From Chloroflexota bacterium (lineage in GTDB: Bacteria; Chloroflexota; Dehalococcoidia; SZUA-161; SpSt-899), in NCBI GenBank assembly GCA_018725425.1, contig QLUL01000025.1, positions 1 through 10,289 of the forward strand: a stretch of 10,289 bases of DNA. The letters are read 5' to 3'. Position numbers and translations under genes: made by a program. The notes under the pieces were generated by a model, which saw only the letters and a list, made by a program, of their open reading frames with translations, did no database searches and was not told the DNA's origin. Positions 1 to 6,824 of this stretch are shown here, piece after piece. Within the stretch, counting starts at the first letter, position 1. Each line of letters starts with the position of its first letter.

Positions 1-65
1 TGCCTGATGAGATACCGAGATTGGGGATAAATCTAACCGGTATGGAAATCGAGGAGGACGAATAA
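1..65 (+). CDS. rpoB: RNA polymerase beta subunit, C-terminal end (partial)
   Basis: Reading from base 3 gives an open frame of 20 codons ending in TAA at 63-65. It encodes a peptide with PRLGINLTG and the acidic tail MEIEEDE. An acidic tail directly in front of rpoC is what the end of a bacterial RpoB looks like. The stop TAA shares its last A with the rpoC start codon (TAATG), which suggests translational coupling of the two subunits. The rpoC ribosome binding site lies inside these last rpoB codons. Only about 1-2% of the gene is visible, so the call rests on frame, position and the acidic tail. Confidence 0.8.
   Translation, partial: PDEIPRLGINLTGMEIEEDE
51..57 (+). promoter_or_regulatory. 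rpoC ribosome binding site
   Basis: GAGGAGG lies 7 nt before the ATG at 65 and inside the end of rpoB. It fixes the rpoC start and fits translational coupling through the 1-nt stop/start overlap. Confidence 0.8.
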
Positions 66-3000
66 TGTCCGAATTCAATGATTTCAGCAGCATTCGTCTT
101 AGTCTCGCCTCGCCGGAGCAAATAAAGAGTTGGTCTTACGGTGAGGTGACTAAACCGGAGACGATCAACTATCGCACCCTGAAACCGGAAAGGGATGGCC
201 TTTTTTGCGAACGGATTTTTGGTCCCACCAAGGACTTCGAGTGCTATTGTGGCAAGTATAAGAAGATCAGATATAGGGATGTCATCTGCGATAAGTGTGG
301 TGTTGAAGTGGCTCACTCCTCGGTACGCCGAGAACGCATGGGGCATATCCATCTTGCTGCGCCGGTGGCTCATATTTGGTTCGTTAAGGTAACCCCGAGT
401 CGTCTCGGGCTCCTTCTCGATCTCTCGCCCAGAAAACTGGAACAGGTGATTTACTTCGCCAAGTTTATCATCACTAGCGTAGATGAAGATGCCCGAACAC
501 AAACCATCAACAAGCTCAAGGATGATCTGGAATTTGAACTGATGCAGCGTCAAGACGAGTCGAGAGTCGAGAGTCGAGAGTCAAGAGTCGGGGAGGGTGG
601 TGAACTCCAGAGCAAAGCGTCTCCAGACTCCAGAGTCCAGACGCCAGACTCGGAAGAACTCGTGGCCAAAATTGAAGAGCTCGAGGAAATCGAACCCCGG
701 AGACTCTTGGGGGTGAACGAATATCGTGAACTGAAACGCCGGTGGGGGGACATATTCGAGGCTAAGATGGGCGCTCAGGCCATCCTCGATGCTCTCACTT
801 GTCTCGATTTAGGGAAACTACACCAGGAGCTTCATCAGGAGATTGCCACTAGTTCCGGCCAGCATTGGAAGAAAGCCATCAAGAGGCTTCGCGTGGTTGA
901 AGCATTCTTGAAGCAGGGAACAAAGCCAGAATGGATGATTATGACCATGCTTCCGGTCATACCCCCTGAGCTTCGGCCTATGGTTCAGCTTGATGGAGGA
1001 CGATTCGCTACCAGCGATCTCAATGATCTCTACCGAAGGGTAATTAACCGCAACAATCGGCTTAAACGTCTCATGGAGATGGGCACTCCGGAGGTCATCA
1101 TTCGCAACGAGAAACGCATGCTTCAAGAGGCCGTCGATTCACTTATCGATAATGGACGGCGTGGCCGGGCAGTAACTACCCGTAGCGGACACGCACTCAA
1201 GTCGCTCTCAGACATGTTGCGGGGTAAGCAGGGACACTTTCGCCAGAATCTGCTCGGGAAGCGGGTTGACTATAGTGGTCGCTCGGTTATTGTGTCTGGC
1301 CCCGAGCTTCAGCTGCACCAGTGTGGGCTGCCCAAGCGGATGGCGCTGGAGCTGTTTAAACCCTTCGTCATGCGGCGCCTGATAGCCCGAGGTCTGGCCT
1401 ATAATGTTCGGAACGCCAAACGTACGGTGGAGCAAGGAAACCCGGTCGTCTGGGATATACTGGAGGAAGTAGTGCGGGACCATCCTGTCCTGCTGAATCG
1501 AGCTCCGACCTTGCATCGCCTCGGCATCCAGGCTTTCCAACCGATCCTTATCGATGACAGTGCTATCCAACTGCATCCTCTGGTGTGTGCTGCCTTCAAC
1601 GCCGACTTTGATGGTGATCAGATGGCAGTTCATATCCCCCTTTCCAAGCTGGCCATCGAAGAGGCCCGGGAGATAATGCTCAGTACCAAGAATATGCTTC
1701 TACCGAATTCGGGAGAGCCGGTGGTAGTGCCCACTATGGAATTGGCCCTCGGGTGTTACTACCTGACCACCATCAGCCCCGGATCCAAAGGGGAAGGGAT
1801 GAGTTTCGCCGACTTCAAGGATGCCAGGATGGCTTATGATCTGGGCATTGTCGACCTCGGAGCCGAGATAACAGTCAGGGGTCAGGGGTCAGGGGTCAGG
1901 GGTGAGGGGAAGGGGGACTGCCAACTGCCAACTGCCAACTGCCAACTGAAGACCAGCGTTGGTCGCATTATTTTCAACGATGCCTTGCCCGATGAGCTTG
2001 GGTTCCAGAATGAACTGATAGACAAGAAGTTTCTGAAGCGACTTACCGCTGAATGTTATCGCCGTCTCGGAAATGAGGCTACGGCTTCCATGATCGATGG
2101 AATCAAGCGTTTGGGCTTTGAATATGCCACCAGGTCAGGGTTGACTGTGGCCGTCAGCGACTTACATATCCCCTCTGATAAAAATAGCATCATATGTCAG
2201 GCTGAGGAGGAGGTCGGCAAGGTTGAAAGCCAGTTCCAGGAGGGACTGAAGACCGAGGACGAACGCTACCAGAGCATTGTCAAGATCTGGAGTGAGGCTA
2301 CTGACGAGTTGACCAGAAGCCTGGAGAGTTCGCTTGACCGCCATGGCTCAATCTATATGATGGCCAATTCCGGGGCCAGGGGTAACATCGGACAGATCAG
2401 ACAGATGGCCGGAATGCGAGGCTTGATGAGCGACCCATCAGGACGGATCATCGAACTCCCTATAAAAGCCAACTTCCGCGAGGGACTTTCCATCCTGGAG
2501 TATTTCATTTCGACCCATGGTGCCCGCAAGGGCCTGGCCGACACGGCTCTGCGCACCTCTGATAGTGGCTATCTTACTAGAAGGCTCATCGATGTAGCCC
2601 AGGAGGTGATCGTCAAGGAGGAGGATTGCGGGACTGAAGATGGACTCTGGCTCCGCAAGCCGGCCGAAAAGGGAATCCTGCCCTCGCTTTCCGAAAGAAT
2701 CATGGCGCGTCTTGCTGCTCGCCCGGTCGTTCATCCGCAGACCGGTGAGGTCATCGTGGACCGCAATGGGCAGATCGATACCCAGAAGGCAGCGCAGATC
2801 GCTGAAGTGGGGGTTACAGAGGTCTGTGTGAGGTCACCTCTGAGATGCCGGTCTCGGCAGGGCGTCTGCCAGTATTGCTATGGCATCGACCTCGCTCGAG
2901 GGCAGATAGTGGATAAGTACGTAGCCGTAGGCATCGTTGCTGCTCAAAGCATCGGTGAGCCAGGGACACAACTCACTATGCGCACCTTTCACACCGGGGG

Positions 3001-4021
3001 AGTGGCCGGGCTGGATATCATTAGCGGTCTTCCCAGGGTCGAGGAGCTCCTTGAGGCCAGGGTTCCCAAGAGACAGGCTGTCATCGCTCACATCAACGGT
3101 GTGGTGGATATAGTGGATGTCGCCGATGGCCGGAAGATCAAGATTGTAAACCCATGGGTATATCGCGACGAATATCCCTTGCTACCAAGATACGAAGCAG
3201 TGGTGAATGAAGGTCAGGTGGTCGATGCTGATCAGGTATTGGCTCTTCCTATCCTTCAGGACGGGCAAGATGCCCGTCATCTCCCCGAGAGCCAAGAGTC
3301 AAACGGGGGGGAACTCCAGACTCCAGACTCCAGACTCCAGACTCCAGTCCTGGCCAGAGTTGGTGGCAAGGTTGAAATTCGCCCTGACCAGATTGTGTCC
3401 TGTCATTGCGAGCGAAGCGAAGCAATCTCTATTGTGGTGTTACATGAAGAGTCGGAGGTGTGGGAACACCTGGTTCCCCCGGCGGCGTCTTTTCTGGTGA
3501 GAAATGGCGATAGAGTGAAGGCTGGAGATCAACTCACTGAGGGCACTCTCAATCCCCAGGACATCCTGCAGGTTATGGGAATTGAAGCGGTGCAGCGTTA
3601 TCTGGTAGATGAGGTACAAAAAGTTTATCGGTCTCAAGGGGTGAATATTCACGATAAGCACATCGAGATCATTACCGGCCAGATGCTGCGCAGGGTGCGT
3701 ATCGATTCCCCGGGCGATACCAAGATACTGCCCGGAGAGTTGATCAACTATTTCGATTATGAGACTCTCAACGCCAATGTACTGGCTGAAGGTGGCGAAC
3801 CAGCTACGGCGCATCCAGTACTCTTGGGGATCACCAGAGCTTCACTAAGCACCGCCAGCTTCTTGGCGGCGGCTTCTTTCCAGGAGACTACCAGGGTGCT
3901 GACCGAGGCTGCTATCATCGGTAGCGTTGACAAGCTGGTTGGGCTAAAAGAGAATGTAATCATCGGCAAGCTGATTCCATCCCGTAGTAAGGTTTCACGG
4001 GATCAAGAAGACCGAAGTTGA
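65..4021 (+). CDS. rpoC: DNA-directed RNA polymerase subunit beta' (1318 aa)
   Basis: This is the beta' subunit of RNA polymerase (EC 2.7.7.6), which carries the catalytic magnesium site. Visible landmarks are the N-terminal zinc ribbon Cys60, Cys62, Cys75 and Cys78; the catalytic NADFDGD motif at 512-518 with Asp514, Asp516 and Asp518; the bridge-helix start SGARGN near 769-774 followed by the trigger-loop region; and the second zinc site Cys855, Cys928, Cys935 and Cys938. The ATG has a strong ribosome binding site at 51-57 and overlaps the rpoB stop. The protein is odd in carrying three low-complexity insertions encoded by repeat DNA: about residues 165-197, 604-628 and 1066-1122. The first follows the N-terminal part, the second lies just before the VGRIIFND segment, and the third is in the C-terminal third. 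None touches the catalytic or zinc motifs, and the frame stays open. Identity is certain; tolerance of the insertions is inferred. Confidence 0.98.
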   Translation: MSEFNDFSSIRLSLASPEQIKSWSYGEVTKPETINYRTLKPERDGLFCERIFGPTKDFECYCGKYKKIRYRDVICDKCGVEVAHSSVRRERMGHIHLAAPVAHIWFVKVTPSRLGLLLDLSPRKLEQVIYFAKFIITSVDEDARTQTINKLKDDLEFELMQRQDESRVESRESRVGEGGELQSKASPDSRVQTPDSEELVAKIEELEEIEPRRLLGVNEYRELKRRWGDIFEAKMGAQAILDALTCLDLGKLHQELHQEIATSSGQHWKKAIKRLRVVEAFLKQGTKPEWMIMTMLPVIPPELRPMVQLDGGRFATSDLNDLYRRVINRNNRLKRLMEMGTPEVIIRNEKRMLQEAVDSLIDNGRRGRAVTTRSGHALKSLSDMLRGKQGHFRQNLLGKRVDYSGRSVIVSGPELQLHQCGLPKRMALELFKPFVMRRLIARGLAYNVRNAKRTVEQGNPVVWDILEEVVRDHPVLLNRAPTLHRLGIQAFQPILIDDSAIQLHPLVCAAFNADFDGDQMAVHIPLSKLAIEEAREIMLSTKNMLLPNSGEPVVVPTMELALGCYYLTTISPGSKGEGMSFADFKDARMAYDLGIVDLGAEITVRGQGSGVRGEGKGDCQLPTANCQLKTSVGRIIFNDALPDELGFQNELIDKKFLKRLTAECYRRLGNEATASMIDGIKRLGFEYATRSGLTVAVSDLHIPSDKNSIICQAEEEVGKVESQFQEGLKTEDERYQSIVKIWSEATDELTRSLESSLDRHGSIYMMANSGARGNIGQIRQMAGMRGLMSDPSGRIIELPIKANFREGLSILEYFISTHGARKGLADTALRTSDSGYLTRRLIDVAQEVIVKEEDCGTEDGLWLRKPAEKGILPSLSERIMARLAARPVVHPQTGEVIVDRNGQIDTQKAAQIAEVGVTEVCVRSPLRCRSRQGVCQYCYGIDLARGQIVDKYVAVGIVAAQSIGEPGTQLTMRTFHTGGVAGLDIISGLPRVEELLEARVPKRQAVIAHINGVVDIVDVADGRKIKIVNPWVYRDEYPLLPRYEAVVNEGQVVDADQVLALPILQDGQDARHLPESQESNGGELQTPDSRLQTPVLARVGGKVEIRPDQIVSCHCERSEAISIVVLHEESEVWEHLVPPAASFLVRNGDRVKAGDQLTEGTLNPQDILQVMGIEAVQRYLVDEVQKVYRSQGVNIHDKHIEIITGQMLRRVRIDSPGDTKILPGELINYFDYETLNANVLAEGGEPATAHPVLLGITRASLSTASFLAAASFQETTRVLTEAAIIGSVDKLVGLKENVIIGKLIPSRSKVSRDQEDRS
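557..653. repeat. Two-armed heptamer repeat inside rpoC (locus 1)
   Basis: Arm A is five tandem 7-mers at 557-591: GAGTCGA three times, then GAGTCAA and GAGTCGG. A G-rich linker and one stray CTCCAGA (605-611) follow. Arm B at 621-648 is CTCCAGA twice, then GTCCAGA and CGCCAGA. Each arm A unit carries GAGTC, and phase-shifted arm B reads GACTC-CA, so the arms can pair 5 of 7 bases per unit. The DNA is read in frame as RpoC residues 165-197, rich in Ser, Arg and Glu and then Pro, Asp, Ser and Gln. Confidence 0.93.
1874..1948. repeat. Two-armed heptamer repeat inside rpoC (locus 2)
   Basis: Four perfect GTCAGGG units occupy 1874-1901, followed by GTGAGGG (1902-1908). A short linker leads to four perfect CCAACTG units at 1921-1948, preceded by a partial unit. 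It is translated in frame as a Gly/Arg-rich stretch and then a Gln/Pro/Thr-rich stretch (residues 604-628), just before the conserved VGRIIFND segment. The arms are only partly complementary (CAG:CTG plus one further G:C per unit). Confidence 0.94.
3260..3278. repeat. Small perfect palindrome inside rpoC
   Basis: GACGGGC (3260-3266), a 5-nt AAGAT loop and GCCCGTC (3272-3278) form a perfect 7-bp stem. It is translated within [10 protein letters not shown]. It lies immediately upstream of heptamer locus 3 and belongs to a different repeat type, resembling the small palindromes dispersed in many bacterial genomes. The family label is from memory. Confidence 0.75.
3288..3348. repeat. Two-armed heptamer repeat inside rpoC (locus 3)
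   Basis: Arm A is two units (AGAGCCA, AGAGTCA) at 3288-3301. A G-rich linker follows. Arm B is four perfect CTCCAGA units and one CTCCAGT at 3314-3348. It has the same design as rpoC locus 1 and the cimA locus at 4391-4448. In rpoC it yields the peptide [15 protein letters not shown] in arm A can pair with GACTC across arm B units. Confidence 0.93.
3402..3429. repeat. Dispersed palindromic repeat (CERSEAI-type) inside rpoC
   Basis: The segment has ATTGC and GCAAT ends (3405-3409 and 3422-3426) around a GAGCGAAGCGAA core. It is read in frame as [10 protein letters not shown], RpoC residues about 1111-1120. A repeat of this sequence is familiar as a dispersed element in many environmental bacterial genomes and is often mistranslated as this peptide. 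That family recognition is from memory; its presence and the palindrome ends are seen directly. Confidence 0.8.
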
Positions 4022-4024
4022 TAG

Positions 4025-4038
4025 CCTTCAGTCTTCAG
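4025..4038. repeat. Short heptamer pair between convergent rpoC and cimA
   Basis: Two units, CCTTCAG and TCTTCAG, span most of the 13-bp gap between the rpoC stop (4019-4021) and the cimA stop. On the minus strand the TGA stop of cimA (4037-4035) lies inside a unit. With only two imperfect units the array alone would be unconvincing. The period and position match the other loci. Confidence 0.5.
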
Positions 4039-5729
4039 CCTAACTTCCTTAATCCCTTCTTGAGCAGCCAGTACTCCAGGCTATCGGCCAGGGATATCCA
4101 GCTTGCCTCGATGATGTTGGTCGAGCTGCCAACCGTAGACCACTGCTGTTGGCCATCGCTGGATTCTATCAGCACTCGCACCCTGGCTTCTGTCCCCCTG
4201 CTTTCCTCAAGTATGCGGACTTTAAAATCGATCAACTTCACTACCGCCAGGTCGGGATAAAACTGAAGCAGTGCCTTGCGCAGTGCCTGATCCAGTGCGT
4301 TGACTGGACCACTTCCCTCAGCGGCAGTATGGTATATGTCCTCGCCGACCTTAACCTTGACCATCGCTTCGGAGAGCGTTCCCTCCTCATCTGGAGTCTG
4401 GAGTCTGGAGTCTGGAGTCCCCCTCCCCTTGACTCTTGACTCTTGACTTGTTGGGGAGCGGCGATGTTTTTCCACCACTACCATGAAGTCAACCAATTCG
4501 AATGGCGGGCGGTAATCGGGTTGGGCTCGATGCAAGAGCAGCTCGAATGAAGCCTCCGCATCATCGTATTTGAATCCCTGGTTCTCCAGATACTTTACTT
4601 GCTTTAGAATCCCCCTTGCCTGCGGAGTTGGTGCCGCGAAGCCCAGACCATACTCCTTCGCCTTGTAGAGTATGGTGCTAACGCCAGAGAGCTCCGAGAC
4701 CAGAATGCGGCTACGATTGCCCACCAGTGAGGGATCGATATGCTGGTAGCTCTCCTCGGTCTTGGCCATCGCGGCAATATGCATCCCTGCCTTATGTCCA
4801 AAGGCGCTTGCCCCGACATAAGGAAGGTGTGGGAAGGGAGCCTGATTGGCAATCTCGCTCACGTAGCGGGATATTTCAGCCAGCCTGGCGAGTTGTTCCG
4901 AATTGACACAATCAATGCCCATCTTCAGTCTCAGGGCAGGGAGTATGGAGCAGAGATTGGCATTGCCACACCGTTCTCCATAACCATTGATAGTTCCTTG
5001 AACATGTGTCGCTCCGGCACGCACGGCAGCCAGGGTATTGGCCACCGCCAACTCCATATCGTTGTGAGCATGGATTCCCACAGGGATCGGTTGTCGGGGG
5101 TCGGTTGTCAGGGGTACGGGGTGGGGGCTGGTCCCTGATCCCTGACCCCTGACCGCTGCCACAATTGCGGCGATTTCGTCAGGCATGCTCCCGCCGTTGG
5201 TATCACAAAGCACAAGACACTCGGCACCAGCCTCAGCCGCAGTCTCAATGGTCCGCAAGGCATACTGAGCATCTATCTTATAGCCATCGAAGAAATGCTC
5301 GGCATCGAAGAAAACCGTTAGGCCCTTAGATTTCAGATATCTAACCGAATCGGCGATCATCGCTAGGTTTTGCGCCAGGCTGGTCTTGAAAATCCTGGTG
5401 ACATGCTCCGCCGATCCCTTGCCAACCAATGTGACTACCTTCAACTTTGTCTCCAGCAAAGCCCGAATATTGGGATCATCCTCTGCCCGAATATTTTTGC
5501 GGCGTGTGCTGCCAAAGGCGACCAGAATAGAATTTGATAGCGAAATACTCTGCATCCGGCGGAAAAACTCGGTATCCTTAGGATTCGACCCCGGCCATCC
5601 CCCTTCGATGAAATGAATCCCCAATTCGTCGAGTTTCCTGGCGATCTTAACCTTGTCCTCAACGGAGAAGGAAATTCCCTCACGCTGTGCTCCGTCACGC
5701 AGGGTAGTGTCATAAAGCTGAATGCTCAT
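4035..5729 (-). CDS. cimA: (R)-citramalate synthase, LeuA/HMGL-like family (564 aa)
   Basis: The enzyme condenses acetyl-CoA with pyruvate to (R)-citramalate (EC 2.3.3.21), opening the threonine-independent route to 2-oxobutanoate and isoleucine. The N-terminus has the family signature YDTTLRDGAQREG with Arg11 and Asp12. HAHND (His220, His222) holds the metal-binding histidines. NGYGERCGNAN and FGHKAGMH follow, then a C-terminal LeuA-type regulatory domain, expected to bind isoleucine. WPGSNPKD near the N-terminus favours citramalate over isopropylmalate or homocitrate synthase. The ATG at 5727-5729 has TGAGG (5737-5741) 7 nt upstream. Two heptamer-repeat loci are translated in frame: residues about 191-214, just before HAHND, and about 428-447, in the linker to the regulatory domain. 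The stop codon also lies in repeat DNA. Substrate choice is inferred from the family. Confidence 0.92.
   Translation of the reverse strand: MSIQLYDTTLRDGAQREGISFSVEDKVKIARKLDELGIHFIEGGWPGSNPKDTEFFRRMQSISLSNSILVAFGSTRRKNIRAEDDPNIRALLETKLKVVTLVGKGSAEHVTRIFKTSLAQNLAMIADSVRYLKSKGLTVFFDAEHFFDGYKIDAQYALRTIETAAEAGAECLVLCDTNGGSMPDEIAAIVAAVRGQGSGTSPHPVPLTTDPRQPIPVGIHAHNDMELAVANTLAAVRAGATHVQGTINGYGERCGNANLCSILPALRLKMGIDCVNSEQLARLAEISRYVSEIANQAPFPHLPYVGASAFGHKAGMHIAAMAKTEESYQHIDPSLVGNRSRILVSELSGVSTILYKAKEYGLGFAAPTPQARGILKQVKYLENQGFKYDDAEASFELLLHRAQPDYRPPFELVDFMVVVEKHRRSPTSQESRVKGRGTPDSRLQTPDEEGTLSEAMVKVKVGEDIYHTAAEGSGPVNALDQALRKALLQFYPDLAVVKLIDFKVRILEESRGTEARVRVLIESSDGQQQWSTVGSSTNIIEASWISLADSLEYWLLKKGLRKLG
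4391..4448. repeat. Two-armed heptamer repeat inside cimA (C-terminal locus)
   Basis: On the plus strand, four CTGGAGT units (4391-4418), a C-rich linker and three perfect CTTGACT units (4428-4448). On the cimA coding strand this is an AGTCAAG array, a G-rich linker and an ACTCCAG array, the same order and orientation as rpoC loci 1 and 3. The encoded peptide contains SQESRV and PDSRLQTPD, nearly matching the two rpoC insertions. Confidence 0.94.
5089..5153. repeat. Two-armed heptamer repeat inside cimA (catalytic-domain locus)
   Basis: The plus strand reads GGTTGTC, GGGGGTC, GGTTGTC (5089-5109), then a G-rich linker, then CCCTGAT and two CCCTGAC (5133-5153). GTCAGGGG at 5107-5114 is perfectly complementary to CCCCTGAC at 5146-5153. 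On the cimA coding strand the GTCAGGG arm comes first and encodes VRGQGSG, the same peptide as rpoC locus 2. Confidence 0.88.
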
Positions 5730-5753
5730 CGGCGAACCTCACGATCAATACTT

Positions 5754-5782
5754 AGACTACACTAGTTGCAGATATTCGTCAA
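5754..5782 (-). promoter_or_regulatory. Candidate cimA promoter
   Basis: On the minus strand TTGACG (5782-5777) is followed after exactly 17 nt by TAGTCT (5759-5754). The -35 is 5 of 6 to consensus and the -10 only 3 of 6. It would start transcription about 16-18 nt before the cimA ATG, leaving room for the TGAGG site. No comparably good promoter is visible for lspA on the other strand. Confidence 0.35.
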
Positions 5783-5863
5783 GCAATCCTCCCCCCTCCT
5801 CTAAACTCGATGCTCAATACTCAGTGCGAGGTCTTTTAAACAGCTCCCGAATATGTTAAACTA

Positions 5864-5884
5864 GTGATTGGTGACTCGAGTCTC
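5864..5884. repeat. Weak heptamer run across the lspA start
   Basis: GTGATTG, GTGACTC, GAGTCTC are three consecutive, diverged 7-mers. They contain both candidate lspA start codons. The first two resemble units of the array at 10204-10269. The evidence is weak because the third unit has drifted far. Confidence 0.3.
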
Positions 5885-6359
5885 ATTTCTCGCGCTGCCA
5901 GCGGTGATCCTGATCGCCGATCAGGTCACCAAGGCCCTGATAAGGGCTAACATGACTTTGGGCCAGTCGATCCCACCTGAAGGGGTATTCCGGCTGACTT
6001 ATGTCACTAATCCCTATGGCGTTTTTGGCTTTGATGGCGTTTTGGGTCTTTACCTGAGTCCGACCTTCTTCATGATTGCAACTGGCATCGTAGTGATGTT
6101 GATCATCTGGTTGGGCTGTCGCTACCTCACTGCTACAAGCAGATTGCTCCGGATCGGCCTGGGACTAGTTCTAGGCGGGGCGATGGGCAATCTGATCGAT
6201 CGGATCTGGTTTGGGGCAGTTACCGACTTCATTGACGTGCAGCTCTGGGCAGGCTTCCCCTGGCCACGTTGGCCAACCTTCAACATCGCTGATGCCTCGC
6301 TGACCACCGGTATATTTATACTGATCATCTGCCTGCCGATGATAGTTAAGGATACATAA
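5868..6359 (+). CDS. lspA: Lipoprotein signal peptidase (signal peptidase II)
   Basis: An integral membrane aspartic protease (EC 3.4.23.36) that removes the signal peptide from lipid-modified prolipoproteins. At about 163 aa it has the usual family length. It shows an N-terminal hydrophobic segment with ADQVTK (Asp18), a second membrane segment near 66-82, GGAMGNLIDR (Asp111) followed by VTDFID, and FNIAD (Asn139, Asp142) leading into the last membrane segment. Asp111 and Asp142 are the expected catalytic pair. NPYGVFGF replaces the more usual NxGxxFG form. The start is uncertain: TTG 5868 and GTG 5871 are adjacent in frame and neither has a clear ribosome binding site. Both lie in a weak heptamer run. 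A later ATG (5952) would delete the first conserved Asp segment. It is divergent from cimA. Confidence 0.93.
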   Translation: MVTRVSFLALPAVILIADQVTKALIRANMTLGQSIPPEGVFRLTYVTNPYGVFGFDGVLGLYLSPTFFMIATGIVVMLIIWLGCRYLTATSRLLRIGLGLVLGGAMGNLIDRIWFGAVTDFIDVQLWAGFPWPRWPTFNIADASLTTGIFILIICLPMIVKDT

Positions 6360-6367
6360 AGAGTTTA

Positions 6368-6395
6368 GCCGTCAGCGGTCAGCTTTCAGCCATCA
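6368..6395. repeat. Heptamer repeat after lspA
   Basis: Four consecutive units, GCCGTCA, GCGGTCA, GCTTTCA, GCCATCA, begin 8 nt after the lspA stop. All share the pattern GC-three variable-CA, mostly GCxxTCA. GCTGA at 6401-6405 can pair with TCAGC in the array, so a short hairpin is possible, but there is no T tract and this is not called a terminator. Confidence 0.7.
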
Positions 6396-6428
6396 GGAGT
6401 GCTGATAACTGAGTGCTTACATTGGGAC

Positions 6429-6457
6429 TGGACAAATCGGAGTAACTAAGATAACAT
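6429..6457 (+). promoter_or_regulatory. Candidate rpsT promoter
   Basis: TGGACA (6429-6434, 5 of 6 to the -35 consensus), a 17-nt spacer and TAACAT (6452-6457, 4 of 6). Transcription would start near 6464, giving a leader of about 40 nt before the TTG of rpsT. The last base of the -10 is the first base of the inverted repeat at 6457-6490. Confidence 0.45.
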
Positions 6458-6490
6458 AGTAGGGGGCACGTTCCAATGGGGCCCCTACTA
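6457..6490. promoter_or_regulatory. Inverted repeat in front of rpsT
   Basis: TAGTAGGGG (6457-6465) and CCCCTACTA (6482-6490) are perfect 9-bp complements around a 16-nt centre; with one bulged G the stem extends to TAGTAGGGG(G)C/GCCCCTACTA. It is not a heptamer repeat. Its right arm runs into the AGGAGG ribosome binding site of rpsT (6490-6495). It could be a DNA operator next to the candidate -10 or, in a longer transcript, an RNA stem near the ribosome site. S20 autoregulation is known in other bacteria, but a link here is inference. No T tract follows. Confidence 0.6.
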
Positions 6491-6503
6491 GGAGGCAAGA
6501 GAT

Positions 6504-6824
6504 TTGGCGCACACTAGATCAGCGAGAAAGAGGGTACGAACCACCTTAGAAAAAAGTCATCGAAACAGGTCGATGCGAAGTCGGTCCAAAACCTATGTCA
6601 CGAGAGCTGAGAAAAGCATCCGGGCTGGGGACTTTACTCTAGCCGAAGAGGCGGTAAGACAGGCCATAGGTATTCTTGATAGGACAGCGCGCAAAGGGGT
6701 TATTCATCCTAACAATGCGGCACGCCGTAAGTCTAGCTTGATGAGGAAACTTACGGGTTCAAGGTTCCAGGATCCACCATTCAGCGGTTCCCCTCCCAGC
6801 CCAACTGTGAACCGTGAACCGTGA
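6504..6824 (+). CDS. rpsT: 30S ribosomal protein S20, with repeat-derived C-terminal extension
   Basis: S20 is a basic, helical primary-binding protein of the 30S subunit that contacts 16S rRNA. Residues 1-85 match the family in length and pattern: basic AHTRSARKRVRT start, NRSMRSRSKTYV, then KGVIHPNNAARRKSSLMRKL at the end. Translation starts at TTG 6504, with AGGAGG (6490-6495) 8 nt upstream. TTG starts are common for S20, which is often under autogenous control. Family members are usually near 85-90 aa; this one is 106 aa. The extra residues 86-106 (SRFQDPP to NREP) are encoded by the heptamer locus at 6756-6827. The stop TGA is part of the last GTGAACC unit, so the native stop appears to have been lost to repeat insertion. 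The tail has no resemblance to S20 and is probably disordered. Confidence 0.95.
   Translation: MAHTRSARKRVRTTLEKSHRNRSMRSRSKTYVTRAEKSIRAGDFTLAEEAVRQAIGILDRTARKGVIHPNNAARRKSSLMRKLTGSRFQDPPFSGSPPSPTVNREP

Noticed and set aside
557..653. Tandem repeats as a CRISPR array
   Set aside because: Units are 7 bp with no spacers, and no cas gene is present.
1208..1633. Minus-strand open frame of 141 codons across the rpoC catalytic region
   Set aside because: It lies opposite the most conserved part of rpoC, including the NADFDGD codons, and resembles no protein.
557..3429. rpoC insertions as inteins or known polymerase sequence-insertion domains
   Set aside because: They are 25-60 residues of repeat-encoded low complexity without intein splicing motifs or a folded-domain pattern.
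557..3429. rpoC insertions as an assembly error
   Set aside because: The frame stays open through three loci, and the same element types recur in cimA and between genes. It cannot be excluded without reads.
3440..3814. Minus-strand open frame of 124 codons in the 3' part of rpoC
   Set aside because: Antisense shadow; no recognisable motif or ribosome site.
4022..4034. Bidirectional terminator between convergent rpoC and cimA
   Set aside because: Only 13 bp separate the stops, with no perfect stem or T run.
4740..5138. Plus-strand open frame of 132 codons inside cimA
   Set aside because: It is an antisense shadow of a well-conserved gene, without family motifs or a ribosome site.
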